A DNA stretch of 64,000 bases from Exiguobacterium sp. Leaf196. GTDB taxonomy: Bacteria; Bacillota; Bacilli; Exiguobacteriales; Exiguobacteriaceae. Positions within the stretch are counted from its first letter, which is position 1. Every line of letters begins with the position of its first letter. A model generated the notes under the pieces. It did not search any database. It had not been told where the DNA came from and was given only the letters and a program-made list of their open reading frames with translations. Positions 8,279-17,157 of the stretch are shown piece after piece. The stretch spans positions 881,908-945,907 of the forward strand of contig NZ_LMPV01000001.1 in the NCBI RefSeq assembly GCF_001423965.1. Direction: 5' to 3'. A program made the translations under genes and the position numbers.

Positions 8279-8689
8279 TTAGTGCGCGTGCTGTGACAAT
8301 CGATTAAAGACGACGGACAGACTGTAATAGATCATTGCTGTCAGAGCAGCGATCGTAAAAGAAAGCGGCAGGTCAAATGCGTCCTTCGTCGTCAAGAGAA
8401 TCAGGAGACTCGCGATCACGATACCGTACACTCCGTAACCGAGGACTGTCGGCACATACGCTAATGTCGTCGATGACCGGTTGATGATCATGCCGATAAG
8501 GAAGTCGAGTAAGAAGCCGGACAGCAAGATGATCGGCAAGGTCGCTAAGACGTAAAACAAAAATGTTGAACCGAATGATTCATACATCGTATCCGATGTC
8601 CGATCTCGGAGCGGTGTATAGGATATGTATGCTAGGACGGTGCAAACGAGCGTGGTAGTCAAGATGACGGCAAGTAATCGGTTTAACAT
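8279..8689 (-). CDS. Hypothetical four-helix membrane protein
   Basis: 136 residues with four hydrophobic segments at about 4-24, 40-65, 75-100 and 108-128 and short loops. No functional motif is visible. ATG at 8689 is chosen over the TTG just before it because it sits seven bases from AGGAGG. The gene stands alone between terminators, in the same direction as the antiporter gene that follows upstream of it on the minus strand but separated from it by a terminator. Confidence 0.75.
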   Translation of the reverse strand: MLNRLLAVILTTTLVCTVLAYISYTPLRDRTSDTMYESFGSTFLFYVLATLPIILLSGFLLDFLIGMIINRSSTTLAYVPTVLGYGVYGIVIASLLILLTTKDAFDLPLSFTIAALTAMIYYSLSVVFNRLSQHAH

Positions 8690-8733
8690 CAAGGTTCCTC
8701 CTTTATTTTCCTTTTTGAGTATATCAATCTACA

Positions 8734-8764
8734 TCAAAAAACACACCCTACTGGAGGATGTGTT
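8734..8764 (-). terminator. Terminator of the antiporter gene
   Basis: On the minus strand ACACATCC pairs with GGTGTGT around an eight-base loop and runs into TTTTTTGA, a few bases after the antiporter stop codon. Confidence 0.8.
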
Positions 8765-8771
8765 AAATGAT

Positions 8772-10235
8772 CTATATTCCGAGTGACGCGATCAACCGTC
8801 GCACGTCCTGATCCGCTTGTTTAGGTGTTAAAATCAACAGTTGATCGTCTACGAGGACACGTGTCTGACCACGCGGCGTCAGGATTTCATCTTCACGAAT
8901 GATCGCAACGACGAGCACATCCTGGGGCATCTCGATATCCTGTAACGTTCTTCCGGCAATCACACTGTTTGTCGAGACCCTGACCTCGATGATCTCCGCT
9001 TGCGGATGGGTGACGGTCATGAATTTCAGGAACGGTTCGACCGTCGTGTCGCGCTGTGTCTCTAGCCCCATTCGCCGGACGATCCACGGCAAGGCCGTTC
9101 CTTGCAAAAGAGCAGACGTCATGACGGTGAAGAAGACGATATTGAAAAGAAGCGGCGCTTCAGAAAGACCACTCGAAAGCGGATAGGTCGCGAGAATGAT
9201 TGGAACGGCGCCCCGTAATCCGGCTGCCGTGATGACACTCTGTTCTTTGACCGTGTACCGAAACGGAAGCAACGACAAGACGACGGCAAGTGGACGAGCG
9301 AGCAGGATTAACGTCAGGACGATGACGGCCGAGACGAACAAGGTCCGAGGATCGAGTAATTGTTTTGGAAAGACGAGCAGTCCCAGCATGATGAACATGC
9401 CGATCTCTGCTAGATGCGACAAGCTACCACTAAATCGTTTGAGCGTCTCGCGGTAGATCATATCATGATTGTTGATCCAGATTCCGGTCAGATAGACGGC
9501 GAGAAACCCACTGGCGTGCAAAATCGTCGCGAGACCATACGAGAAGAGCGCCCCACTGAACAGAAGCGTCGGATAAAGGGCGGACGATGGCAACTCGATC
9601 CGGTTCAGCAGTTGCGTGACGAGATACCCGATCGCAAGACCAACTAGTGTCCCAAGTCCCATCTCGTAGATGAAGGAAAGAATACCCGCACCAATCGAGA
9701 ACGATTCCGGTGCCAATGCAAACGATGTGAATAAGATCGTTAGAAAGACAGCCATCGGGTCATTCGTTCCAGACTCCGCTTCAAGCGTATGTTTGACCTT
9801 AGCATCGACCGGTCGTCCACTTAACAGAGAAAAGACAGCCGCCGCATCGGTTGAGCCGACGAGTGCGCCGATCAATAACGCGACCGGCCAAGAAAAATCA
9901 AGCAGATAATGTGCGACGAAAGCGATGATTCCTGTCGTTGCGAGGACTCCGATGGTCGCGAGCGACAGGGCAGCAGGGAGAATCTTTCGGAAATGCGTCC
10001 ATTTTGTATGCAAGCCACCGTCAAATAGAATCAAGACGAGCGCCATTGTCCCATAGAGACGAGCTTGTTCGAAATCACCGAAGTTGATGATTCCTGAAAC
10101 GTCGGACCCGGCGACGATACCGACAACGACGAATAGGATCAACGTCGGTACATTTAACCGGACAGCGAACTTCGTCGTGATGATTGCAATCAGTAATAGT
10201 GTGCCTGCGACGAACAAAATCGTACCTTCTTCCAT
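8772..10235 (-). CDS. CPA1/CPA2-type K+(Na+)/H+ antiporter with TrkA-C domain (NhaP2-like)
   Basis: 487 residues with about 12 membrane segments of the sodium/hydrogen exchanger fold. The ion-binding region reads GSTDAAAVFSLL and ESGTNDPMAVFL, the ND-type signature of monovalent cation/proton antiporters. After about residue 395 a cytoplasmic TrkA-C (RCK-C) domain follows (VSTNSVIAGRTLQDIEMP, then LLILTPKQAD), typical of NhaP2/YcgO K+/H+ antiporters. ATG at 10235 is chosen because GAAAGAGGTGGTGGG sits just before it; a longer open frame upstream lacks a ribosome binding site. Divergent from an SDR gene. Confidence 0.9.
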   Translation of the reverse strand: MEEGTILFVAGTLLLIAIITTKFAVRLNVPTLILFVVVGIVAGSDVSGIINFGDFEQARLYGTMALVLILFDGGLHTKWTHFRKILPAALSLATIGVLATTGIIAFVAHYLLDFSWPVALLIGALVGSTDAAAVFSLLSGRPVDAKVKHTLEAESGTNDPMAVFLTILFTSFALAPESFSIGAGILSFIYEMGLGTLVGLAIGYLVTQLLNRIELPSSALYPTLLFSGALFSYGLATILHASGFLAVYLTGIWINNHDMIYRETLKRFSGSLSHLAEIGMFIMLGLLVFPKQLLDPRTLFVSAVIVLTLILLARPLAVVLSLLPFRYTVKEQSVITAAGLRGAVPIILATYPLSSGLSEAPLLFNIVFFTVMTSALLQGTALPWIVRRMGLETQRDTTVEPFLKFMTVTHPQAEIIEVRVSTNSVIAGRTLQDIEMPQDVLVVAIIREDEILTPRGQTRVLVDDQLLILTPKQADQDVRRLIASLGI

Positions 10236-10278
10236 CCCACCACCTCTTTCTTGATGACATGCTCTCTTCTTAGTATAC

Positions 10279-10307
10279 GTTATTTTTCGAAAATTTCGAA
10301 AAATAAC
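10279..10307. promoter_or_regulatory. Perfect 29-bp palindrome, candidate operator
   Basis: The arms GTTATTTTTCGAAA (10279-10292) and TTTCGAAAAATAAC (10294-10307) are exact reverse complements around one central A. It lies in the divergent space between the antiporter gene (start 10235) and the SDR gene (start 10396), so a dimeric regulator bound there could control both. No terminator function is likely, since no gene ends here. A smaller inverted repeat, ACACC/GGTGT, follows at 10306-10322. Confidence 0.6.
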
Positions 10308-10395
10308 ACCGAAATAAGGTGTATAAACGAATAGAAAAAGGAAAACTAGAAGCAGGACTAGTGCGTTCAAAATGGAACATCAAGGAGGAAGAGGG

Positions 10396-11268
10396 ATGAA
10401 CATCTGTATCGTCACGGGTGCCAATTCTGGTATGGGAATGGTCACGATTCAAGAATTACTGGAGCGGGGAGATCGTGTCATCGCGACCGTCCGGTCTCAG
10501 AAAAAAGCGACGGCACTCGTTCAACTGTTGCGGGAAAACGGTGTATCGCATACACAACTGGAAATCGAGATTGTGCAACTGGATCAACTTGACTCCGTCC
10601 GTCGTTTTGCGGATCGCCTGTTCGACATGGTGGGTCGAATCGACCGTTTGATCCTAAATGCTGGAGTCATGGTACCGCCGTATCATGTCACGAAGGACGG
10701 TTTTGAATCGCAATTCCAAGTCAATTACTTGAGTCACTTCTACTTGATCGAGCGATTGTTACCTTTACTCGAAAAAGGACAAGATCCGCGCGTCATCTCG
10801 ATTTCCTCTCTCGCCGGTGAAGGCGGCTTGATCCGGACCGACGTCGAACTTGAGGCGATCGCGCACGTCAAAAAAGAACATTACAGCCCGATGCGTTCTT
10901 ACCGCGAATCGAAGCTCCTGCAAATGATTCATATGCGTGAGCTAGCTGAAAAGCACGGTGACCGGATCACGTTCGTCAGCGTCCACCCAGGGATCGTCAA
11001 TACGGATCTGTTCTATCGCGGCAAGTACGGCAAAGTGATGAAGACGTTACTCAAACCAGTCGCGCAAGTCGGATACTGGACCGGAAAACTTTATACACCG
11101 GAATACGGTGCGAAGACGGCGCTCTATCTCGCAACAACCGACGACCCACTTGACAACGGCGGCTATTATGCGGATTCCGCTCCTCGACTCAGCAATCCGA
11201 TCGTCGAAGATGACGAGTACCGGGCACAAGCACGGAATTTGTCGCGCCGCTGGGTCGAATTATCCTGA
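10396..11268 (+). CDS. Short-chain dehydrogenase/reductase
   Basis: 290 residues counted from ATG 10396, which follows AAGGAGGAAGAGGG; an earlier in-frame ATG at 10372 lies before that ribosome binding site. The SDR signatures are complete: TGANSGMG for NAD(P) binding (7-14), NAG (88-90), Asn110, Ser137/Ser138, Tyr169 and Lys173 in YRESK. The sequence resembles the retinol-dehydrogenase-like or WW-oxidoreductase-like SDRs that act on lipophilic alcohols, but the substrate cannot be read. Divergent from the cation antiporter across the 29-bp palindrome. Confidence 0.88.
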   Translation: MNICIVTGANSGMGMVTIQELLERGDRVIATVRSQKKATALVQLLRENGVSHTQLEIEIVQLDQLDSVRRFADRLFDMVGRIDRLILNAGVMVPPYHVTKDGFESQFQVNYLSHFYLIERLLPLLEKGQDPRVISISSLAGEGGLIRTDVELEAIAHVKKEHYSPMRSYRESKLLQMIHMRELAEKHGDRITFVSVHPGIVNTDLFYRGKYGKVMKTLLKPVAQVGYWTGKLYTPEYGAKTALYLATTDDPLDNGGYYADSAPRLSNPIVEDDEYRAQARNLSRRWVELS

Positions 11269-11273
11269 ACGCC

Positions 11274-11308
11274 AAAAAAACGACCGGCTCGTGGGAAGCC
11301 GGTCGTTT
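11274..11308. terminator. Terminator after the SDR gene
   Basis: AAACGACCGGCT and AGCCGGTCGTTT form a perfect 12-bp stem. The longer T run is on the minus strand, so it may act in both directions. Confidence 0.8.
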
Positions 11309-11490
11309 ACCGTTGTGACGACTGGGGGTCAGATCACTCCTAAAGATTACGTTACATCGAAATAAAATTGTGGAATATGAAAAAAATCACAAAATAATGG
11401 GCAAACATGAAATCTTGAAGCAAAAAGGTTTTCTTCTCGCTTCGCATTCGTTAGGATAGAGAAGAATTTTTTTGTAACAGGAGGAATAAC

Positions 11491-11976
11491 ATGATACGAC
11501 AAGCTACATCGAAAGACGTTCGAAACATCGCAACCCTACTTGAGCAAAAAGCGCTCTCCCTTAAAGCTGGTGGCAGTAGCCAGTGGTCAGCTTATCTTGA
11601 GCAAGACATCGAGCAACTCGTCGTGCGAGATTTAGAAGCCGGTCGCCTGTATGTCTTTGAGGATCAGAACGAGCTGCTTGGTTCCGTTGCCCTGCTTCCT
11701 TCGCTCGAATGGGATCAATCCTTGTGGGATGATGTAGAAGGTCTGTATATCCATCGAATCGTCGTCAGCGACCGCGCAAAAGGACGTGGAGTCGGTCGGA
11801 AACTGCTGGAACATGCGATTGCAGTGACAGAGGACGAAGGAGAAATCCTACGACTCGACTGTGTCGCTTCAAACGAGTTTCTCAACGCGTATTACACGTC
11901 TTTCGGATTCGTCCATCAAGGAACACGGGACGGCTTCTCGATTTATGAGTATGAACGCATCGAAGCGACGGCTTGA
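11491..11976 (+). CDS. GNAT-family N-acetyltransferase
   Basis: 161 residues of the GNAT fold. Motif A for acetyl-CoA is visible as RIVVSDRAKGRGVGRKLLEHAI (about 91-112, with RGVGRK as the pyrophosphate loop), followed by LRLDCVASNEFLNAYYTSFGFVHQG, the usual motif B region ending in a GF-x-x-G turn. The ATG follows AGGAGGA. Cytoplasmic; the acceptor is unknown. About 70 bp separate it from the next gene, which has its own ribosome binding site. Confidence 0.85.
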   Translation: MIRQATSKDVRNIATLLEQKALSLKAGGSSQWSAYLEQDIEQLVVRDLEAGRLYVFEDQNELLGSVALLPSLEWDQSLWDDVEGLYIHRIVVSDRAKGRGVGRKLLEHAIAVTEDEGEILRLDCVASNEFLNAYYTSFGFVHQGTRDGFSIYEYERIEATA

Positions 11977-12049
11977 AGCGGTTCAATCAAGACAACGGTC
12001 GTTTCGTTTGGTATGGTAAGAGAAAAAGAACGGTTCAAGGAGTGATCGG

Positions 12050-13099
12050 ATGCGATTGAATATCGGCTTCATCGGCTTTGGCAAAAGTACGACCCGTTAC
12101 CATTTACCGTACGTGATGATCGAGGACAACTATCACGTCACCTGGATTTACAATCGGAAGGAAAAACCGGAGCTGTTCGCATCCTATCAGGATCGACTGC
12201 CGGATGCCCGTTTTACGACGGATGTGTCTGAGATGCTCGCTGACCCGGCACTTGATGTCGTCGTCATCAATACACCACCGGCTACCCATTTCGAATACGC
12301 GTTGCTCGCCTTGCAACATCAAAAGCATGTTCTCGTCGAAAAGCCGTTTACCGTGACTGAAGAGGAGACGAAGCGTTTATTTGCGGAAGCACATGCGCAA
12401 GGCGTCAAAATTCTCGCTTATCAAAACCGCCGTTACGACAGCGACTTCCAAGTCGTCGCCCAAATCATCCGTTCCGGAAAACTCGGACGACTTGTCGAAG
12501 TCGTCTCGCAGTTTGATTTGTTTCGTCCCGAAGCAGCGTCAGCTGATGCGCGCCATGAGAACGGTGCGCTTTACGGACTCGGCGTCCATACGCTCGATCA
12601 AATCATAGCTTTGTTCGGAAAACCGGACAAGGTCGCCTTTGATGTGCGTAGTGTTCGACTGCCGCACAATCCCGATGATGCGTTTGCGATTGATCTCTAT
12701 TATCCGGAGCTCAAGGTCAGCGTCCGGACGAGTCATGTCGCACTTGCCCCGGCACCCCGGTGGATGTTACACGGCACGAACGGCACGTTCATCAAACAAC
12801 ACGTCGATCGGCAAGAGCTCGACCTGAAAGCGAACTACTTCCCGGGAGAAGAGGGGTTCGGTGAGGATTCGGAAGACGATTACGGTCGTTTGATTTATCA
12901 TGATGAACACGGTCACTTACAAGACGTCCGGATACCGAGTCCCGTCGGTGATTACGGCAAGCTGTACCGTGCCTTTTACCGCAGTATCGTCGAAGATGCA
13001 CCGCTTCCGGTGAAAGAAGAAGATACCTTGTTTGTTGCCCACCTGCTCGAACAAGCTTTTGCGCAACCGTCACCTTATATCTTGACGATCCAAAATTAA
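12050..13099 (+). CDS. Gfo/Idh/MocA-family oxidoreductase, YhhX-like
   Basis: 349 residues. The N-terminal Rossmann part begins IGFIGFGKSTTRYHLPYV, closely resembling E. coli YhhX. It is followed by the family signature EKPF (97-100), a binding-site Asn/Arg pair (YQNRRYD) and catalytic-region His180 in GLGVHTLDQ. Such enzymes oxidise or reduce sugars or cyclitols with NAD(P). YhhX-type substrates are not firmly known. Start ATG follows AAGGAGTGATCGG. Ends at a clear terminator. Confidence 0.9.
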   Translation: MRLNIGFIGFGKSTTRYHLPYVMIEDNYHVTWIYNRKEKPELFASYQDRLPDARFTTDVSEMLADPALDVVVINTPPATHFEYALLALQHQKHVLVEKPFTVTEEETKRLFAEAHAQGVKILAYQNRRYDSDFQVVAQIIRSGKLGRLVEVVSQFDLFRPEAASADARHENGALYGLGVHTLDQIIALFGKPDKVAFDVRSVRLPHNPDDAFAIDLYYPELKVSVRTSHVALAPAPRWMLHGTNGTFIKQHVDRQELDLKANYFPGEEGFGEDSEDDYGRLIYHDEHGHLQDVRIPSPVGDYGKLYRAFYRSIVEDAPLPVKEEDTLFVAHLLEQAFAQPSPYILTIQN

Positions 13100-13126
13100 A
13101 TTTTAATTTGATTGCAGGTTGATGAC

Positions 13127-13163
13127 AACTCGACTGTGCCCATAGGCATGGTCGGGTTTTTTT
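13127..13163 (+). terminator. Terminator of the YhhX-like gene
   Basis: AACTCGACTGTGCC pairs imperfectly with GGCATGGTCGGGTT and is followed by a T run to 13163. Confidence 0.88.
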
Positions 13164-13282
13164 GATATAAAGAACAGGTGCATTCCTTATTTTTCAGATT
13201 TTTCTAAAGAAATGTTGATTATTTTTTCAAAAAGTTGGGAATAAGGGAATGTCTCACCAAATCAAAACATAGGGGGTCTATC

Positions 13283-14359
13283 ATGAAACGATTCTTATCC
13301 GCATTGCTCGTAGCGGTTGTCATCGTTGGCGTACTCAGCCCTTCGTTGATCGCTGAGGCCGCGACGAAGTTGACCGTGACGACGGATGTCTTACGCGTCC
13401 GCGAGAAACCGTCGACATCGAGTAAGATTCTCGGTAACGTCTACAAAGGGAACGTCTACACATCAAAGGGAACGTCCGGCAGCTGGTATAAAATCAGCTA
13501 CAAATCCCGCACAGGCTACATACACAAGAACTACGTCAAATCGTCTTCGTCGAAATATACGTCGACAGGAACGAAGTATACGACGGTCGGCACACTCAAC
13601 GTCCGGACGGGTGCTGGAACGAAGTATAAAGTCGTAGGACAGCTGAATAAAGGGGTTGCCGTTGCGACATACGGCACGTCAGGGAGCTGGACACGGATTC
13701 TCTACAAGGGAAGCTACCGCTATATCTCGACGCAATACGTTTCGAAGTCAAAACCATCGACGACGACGAAGCAGTTAAACGTTCCGTACTACAACCAATA
13801 TTCACTCGGGTATCCATCTGGCTGTGAGTTCGTCTCGTTGAAGATGGCACTCGAATACAAGAAAAAAGCCGTTTCTGCTGCGTCACTCTATAATCAAATG
13901 CCGAAAAGCATGAAGAACGCGACGTATAAGAACGGGAAGTATTACTGGGCAGATCCACAAAAAATGTTCACGGGGAATCCAGCCGGAACGCTCGATTACT
14001 ACAAGAACTGGGGCATCTATCCGAAAGGAATTCTACCTCTCGCTAAAAAATACCGCAGCGGGTCCGTTGATATCTCAAAACAAGGCGTCTCGAAAATTGA
14101 GAGTGAGATTCGTAGCGGTAACCCAGTCATCGTCTGGGCAACGGTCGATTTCAAAAATCCATACGGTTATTTCTCTTGGATTAAACCAGACGGTAAAACA
14201 TTCACAGGGTACCGTAATTATCATGTCATGCTTGTGACGGGTGTCTCGAGCGGTTCGTTCTACGTTTCAGATCCATATCGTGGCAAGTATAGTGTCAGTC
14301 GCTCGCAGTTCACATCCGTTTTCAATCAAACGGGACAATATGCGTTATCTGTTCGTTAA
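13283..14359 (+). CDS. Secreted SH3-domain C39-like peptidase
   Basis: 358 residues. A signal peptide covers residues 1-26 (cleavage likely after AEA). Two bacterial SH3 repeats follow at about 30-86 and 98-155 (VLRVREKPSTSSKILG and LNVRTGAGTKYKVVGQ), which normally bind the cell wall. A C39-like papain-fold domain fills 164-355 with Cys181 in PSGCEF, His314 in YRNYHVMLVTG and Asp330 in VSDPY as the likely triad. The product should be exported and wall-bound, cleaving peptides or proteins. AGGGGG precedes the ATG at 13283; an earlier in-frame ATG at 13235 would bury the signal peptide. Confidence 0.9.
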   Translation: MKRFLSALLVAVVIVGVLSPSLIAEAATKLTVTTDVLRVREKPSTSSKILGNVYKGNVYTSKGTSGSWYKISYKSRTGYIHKNYVKSSSSKYTSTGTKYTTVGTLNVRTGAGTKYKVVGQLNKGVAVATYGTSGSWTRILYKGSYRYISTQYVSKSKPSTTTKQLNVPYYNQYSLGYPSGCEFVSLKMALEYKKKAVSAASLYNQMPKSMKNATYKNGKYYWADPQKMFTGNPAGTLDYYKNWGIYPKGILPLAKKYRSGSVDISKQGVSKIESEIRSGNPVIVWATVDFKNPYGYFSWIKPDGKTFTGYRNYHVMLVTGVSSGSFYVSDPYRGKYSVSRSQFTSVFNQTGQYALSVR

Positions 14360-14366
14360 TTCCTCA

Positions 14367-14395
14367 TCCGGTCGCCCCGACGCGACCGGATTTTT
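14367..14395 (+). terminator. Terminator of the peptidase gene
   Basis: TCCGGTCGC pairs perfectly with GCGACCGGA and is followed by TTTTTG. Confidence 0.9.
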
Positions 14396-14498
14396 GTCAT
14401 TTTCAGGCATATTGATACGAAAACTACTGTAAAATGAAGGAGTTCACCTGCTAGGTGTGTAAAAGAATGACAATGTATCCATGAAAGGAAGTGAAGAG

Positions 14499-16202
14499 AT
14501 GGAAGATCCACGGATCACGCGTCTCGAGCAGGAGGTCGAAGCGTTACGCCAACGCGTGGCTGCCCTTGAAGGACAGCACACTTCGTCTGTCGCACCTGAA
14601 CCGAGCGAACCAGAAGTGAGTACGGTCGCCCGCCCAGCTCCGCGCCCTGCTTATACGAAACGAAAACCGGTTGTTCCTCCACCAACATTTAAGGAAAAAC
14701 GCTCCCGCGAAGACTGGGAACAGGTCATCGCGACCGTTTGGTTACCCCGGATTGGAGCCATATTCGCCGCACTTGGGGCTTTGTTCCTCTTTTCCTACGC
14801 CTCGGTTGCCGGTCTGATCAGTCCGCCTGTCCGCATCGGAAGTGGGGTATTGATCGGTTTACTCGTCATCGCCCTTGGAGAATACCAGTATGAGAAGAAA
14901 CGACGTGAGCTCGGGGTCGGACTCGTCGCGACCGGTACGATCGTCGCCTTGGCGGCACTGTTCGCCGGGATGGCCTTATATCAATTCTATCCACCATCTT
15001 TAGCCTTCTTACTTGAGCTCGTCGTCGTCTTCATCGCGTACGGTTTGATGCTCTGGATGCGATCGCAAGCCTTGCTCGTCCTCGTATCCATCACCGGCTT
15101 CTTATTACCGTATCTACAATTATCGGACGACCCGAACTTACCGCTCTTCTTATTGTACGAAGTCGTCTTGTTCGCAGCGATCTTCTTTGCGGTTGACCGA
15201 CTGAAGGCCAAAAAAGCGTTTGTCTTCGCTTGGGTGATCTTTACGATCGCACTCGCGTTCGGTCTACTCTCGTTAGAGCTCTACTGGCTTGATGAACAGG
15301 TACCACGACTTGATGAATGGTCTCTCTTACTTGCGACATTCTTCGGCTACGGTGCGACTTCCTTCGTCGGAAAACGGATTCAGTTTGAGAAGAACGTCCC
15401 AAGTTGGCTCGCTGGGGGTGTCGTCTTACTGACGTTACTGATCCTTGACTGGTCGTTCGGTACGCTGATCGCGATTCTGTTCGCTGGCACTGCCTACCTG
15501 CTCGCTGAACGATTGAAGGATTCCGCTCAAAACGGTGTCGGTCACGTCGCCTTACTCGTCGCCGTCCTCTTGATTCCGGCAGATGCCCTCAGCTGGACGT
15601 ATCAACTGCGCTACTTTTTGATTGCTGGATTAATCGCTGCATTCTGGTTCGTTCCACGAGCGCGAATGCCACACCAACGGTTATTTAACGTCGGACTGTA
15701 TGTCGTCTTCATCTTCTCGGCTGTCGTTGACTATGAAACCTATCAAAACCTAGGTTTATCCTACGCCTTGACCGTTCTAGCGATGGTCCTAGCTTCGACG
15801 GCGTTCGTCTTACTCCTCGTTCAGACACATCGTGATCCGGGCTGGAAAGGGTCGTGGCAACTCGTACTTGTCCTAGCGGCGATCGGTGTTTTTACGACCT
15901 ATACGTTGATCATCATGGAGTTACCGTTCTATCGCGGTCTTGAAGAGACAGCGCGTAGTACGACGTTATCCGCGGCTTATATCGTCCTTGCCCTCGTGCT
16001 CGTCGCGATTGGTCGGATGCGGACGTCGTCGACATGGCGGTTATCCGGGTTGTTGCTCCTGACGATCAGTGCCGTCAAGCTTTTATTGTTTGACTTGTCA
16101 TTCCTCACCTTGTTCCAAAAAGCGTTCGTCTTCATTGGCTTTGGGATTGTCACGTTCATAATTTCACGGACCTATTTCAAAAAACGAAAAAAAAATACCT
16201 GA
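14499..16202 (+). CDS. DUF2339 multi-spanning membrane protein
   Basis: 567 residues. A short N-terminal coiled coil (RITRLEQEVEALRQRVAALE) is followed by a Pro-rich linker and then about 14 membrane segments starting with WLPRIGAIFAALGALFLF, the arrangement of DUF2339 proteins. The function of the family is unknown. ATG at 14499 is preferred because GAAAGGAAGTGAAGAG lies just before it; an upstream ATG at 14481 overlaps that ribosome binding site. It ends at an AT-rich terminator just before the Fur-regulated iron operon. Confidence 0.87.
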   Translation: MEDPRITRLEQEVEALRQRVAALEGQHTSSVAPEPSEPEVSTVARPAPRPAYTKRKPVVPPPTFKEKRSREDWEQVIATVWLPRIGAIFAALGALFLFSYASVAGLISPPVRIGSGVLIGLLVIALGEYQYEKKRRELGVGLVATGTIVALAALFAGMALYQFYPPSLAFLLELVVVFIAYGLMLWMRSQALLVLVSITGFLLPYLQLSDDPNLPLFLLYEVVLFAAIFFAVDRLKAKKAFVFAWVIFTIALAFGLLSLELYWLDEQVPRLDEWSLLLATFFGYGATSFVGKRIQFEKNVPSWLAGGVVLLTLLILDWSFGTLIAILFAGTAYLLAERLKDSAQNGVGHVALLVAVLLIPADALSWTYQLRYFLIAGLIAAFWFVPRARMPHQRLFNVGLYVVFIFSAVVDYETYQNLGLSYALTVLAMVLASTAFVLLLVQTHRDPGWKGSWQLVLVLAAIGVFTTYTLIIMELPFYRGLEETARSTTLSAAYIVLALVLVAIGRMRTSSTWRLSGLLLLTISAVKLLLFDLSFLTLFQKAFVFIGFGIVTFIISRTYFKKRKKNT

Positions 16203-16208
16203 CAAAGC

Positions 16209-16247
16209 GCTTGGATTGGTCAAAAATGACTAATTCAAGCTTTTTTT
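16209..16247 (+). terminator. Terminator after the DUF2339 gene
   Basis: GCTTGGATTGGTCA pairs with TGACTAATTCAAGC with two wobble or mismatch positions around AAAA, then a run of seven T. Confidence 0.85.
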
Positions 16248-16264
16248 ATTACGCAAAAATTTTT

Positions 16265-16295
16265 ATTGATAACGATTATCATTGTCGTCTATACT
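16265..16295 (+). promoter_or_regulatory. Fur box and promoter of the efe operon
   Basis: TGATAACGATTATCA (16267-16281) is a near-consensus Fur 7-1-7 box. It overlaps the -35 hexamer TTGATA (16266-16271) of a promoter whose -10 is TATACT (16290-16295, spacer 18). Iron-loaded Fur bound here would block RNA polymerase. Confidence 0.9.
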
Positions 16296-16336
16296 GATGA
16301 AGGAACTGACTTAACCATTTACAGGGGGAACGATAG

Positions 16337-17155
16337 ATGAAACAAGCATTGTTGATGACAGGCGCACTCGCGGTCGTCTTAGCGGGTTGTAGTGAAGCCA
16401 AACAAGCGGAGAAACCAGCACCGAAAAAGGAGAATTTCGATCAGGTCGTCACCGATTACCGGACGTATGCAATCAATGAAATCGATACGTTCGTTCGTGA
16501 GACAGAAAAATTCACCGATGCCGTTCAAGCGGGCAAACTGGAAGAAGCGAAAGCATTGTACGCACCGACGCGGATGTATTACGAACGCGCGGAACCGATC
16601 GCGGAAGTGTTCGGTGATCTCGATCCGAAAATCGATGCGCGAGCAGGCGATGTCAAAGCGTCGGAGTGGGGTGGCTACCACCGGATCGAACAAGGGTTGT
16701 TTGAAAAGGGAACGACAAAAGGCTATGAAGCGTACGCGAAGCAATTGATGAAAGACGTTCATTTACTGCGGGCGAAGGTCGAGACGGTCGAGGTGACACC
16801 GGAATTACTCGTCACGGGGGCGACGGATCTATTAAACGAAGTCTCGACGTCAAAAGTGACAGGCGAAGAAGACCGTTATTCGCATACGGACTTATATGAC
16901 TTCGCAGCAAACGTCGAGGGGGCTGAAAAAATCTATGACTTGTTGAACCCGGCGCTGAAGAAACAAGATGCGACGTTATCAAAAGAGATCGCTGCTCGCT
17001 TCAAGGATGTCCATGCATTACTTGACGCGAAGAAAAAGGGTGACGGGTATGTCCTCTACACGAGTCTCTCGAAACAAGACGTCAAACAGATGAGTGTCGC
17101 AATCAATGAACTCGCGGAACCGCTCTCGAAGATGGGCATCGTACTGGAGGGATAA
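16337..17155 (+). CDS. efeO: Iron uptake lipoprotein EfeO/EfeM
   Basis: 272 residues. Signal peptide with lipobox LAGC (Cys18) places it on the outer face of the membrane. The M75-type EfeO domain follows, with the conserved HxxE motif HRIE (115-118), which binds metal. No cupredoxin domain is attached, so it is the short EfeM-like form of EfeO. It captures ferric iron for the EfeU permease. First gene of the operon, behind the Fur-controlled promoter; GGGGGAA precedes the ATG; efeB begins 2 bp after its stop. Confidence 0.93.
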   Translation: MKQALLMTGALAVVLAGCSEAKQAEKPAPKKENFDQVVTDYRTYAINEIDTFVRETEKFTDAVQAGKLEEAKALYAPTRMYYERAEPIAEVFGDLDPKIDARAGDVKASEWGGYHRIEQGLFEKGTTKGYEAYAKQLMKDVHLLRAKVETVEVTPELLVTGATDLLNEVSTSKVTGEEDRYSHTDLYDFAANVEGAEKIYDLLNPALKKQDATLSKEIAARFKDVHALLDAKKKGDGYVLYTSLSKQDVKQMSVAINELAEPLSKMGIVLEG

Positions 17156-17157
17156 GC

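Noticed and set aside
8772-10370. Antiporter start at 10370
   Set aside because: The extension runs through the 29-bp palindrome and lacks a ribosome binding site; GAGGTGGTGGG lies directly before ATG 10235.
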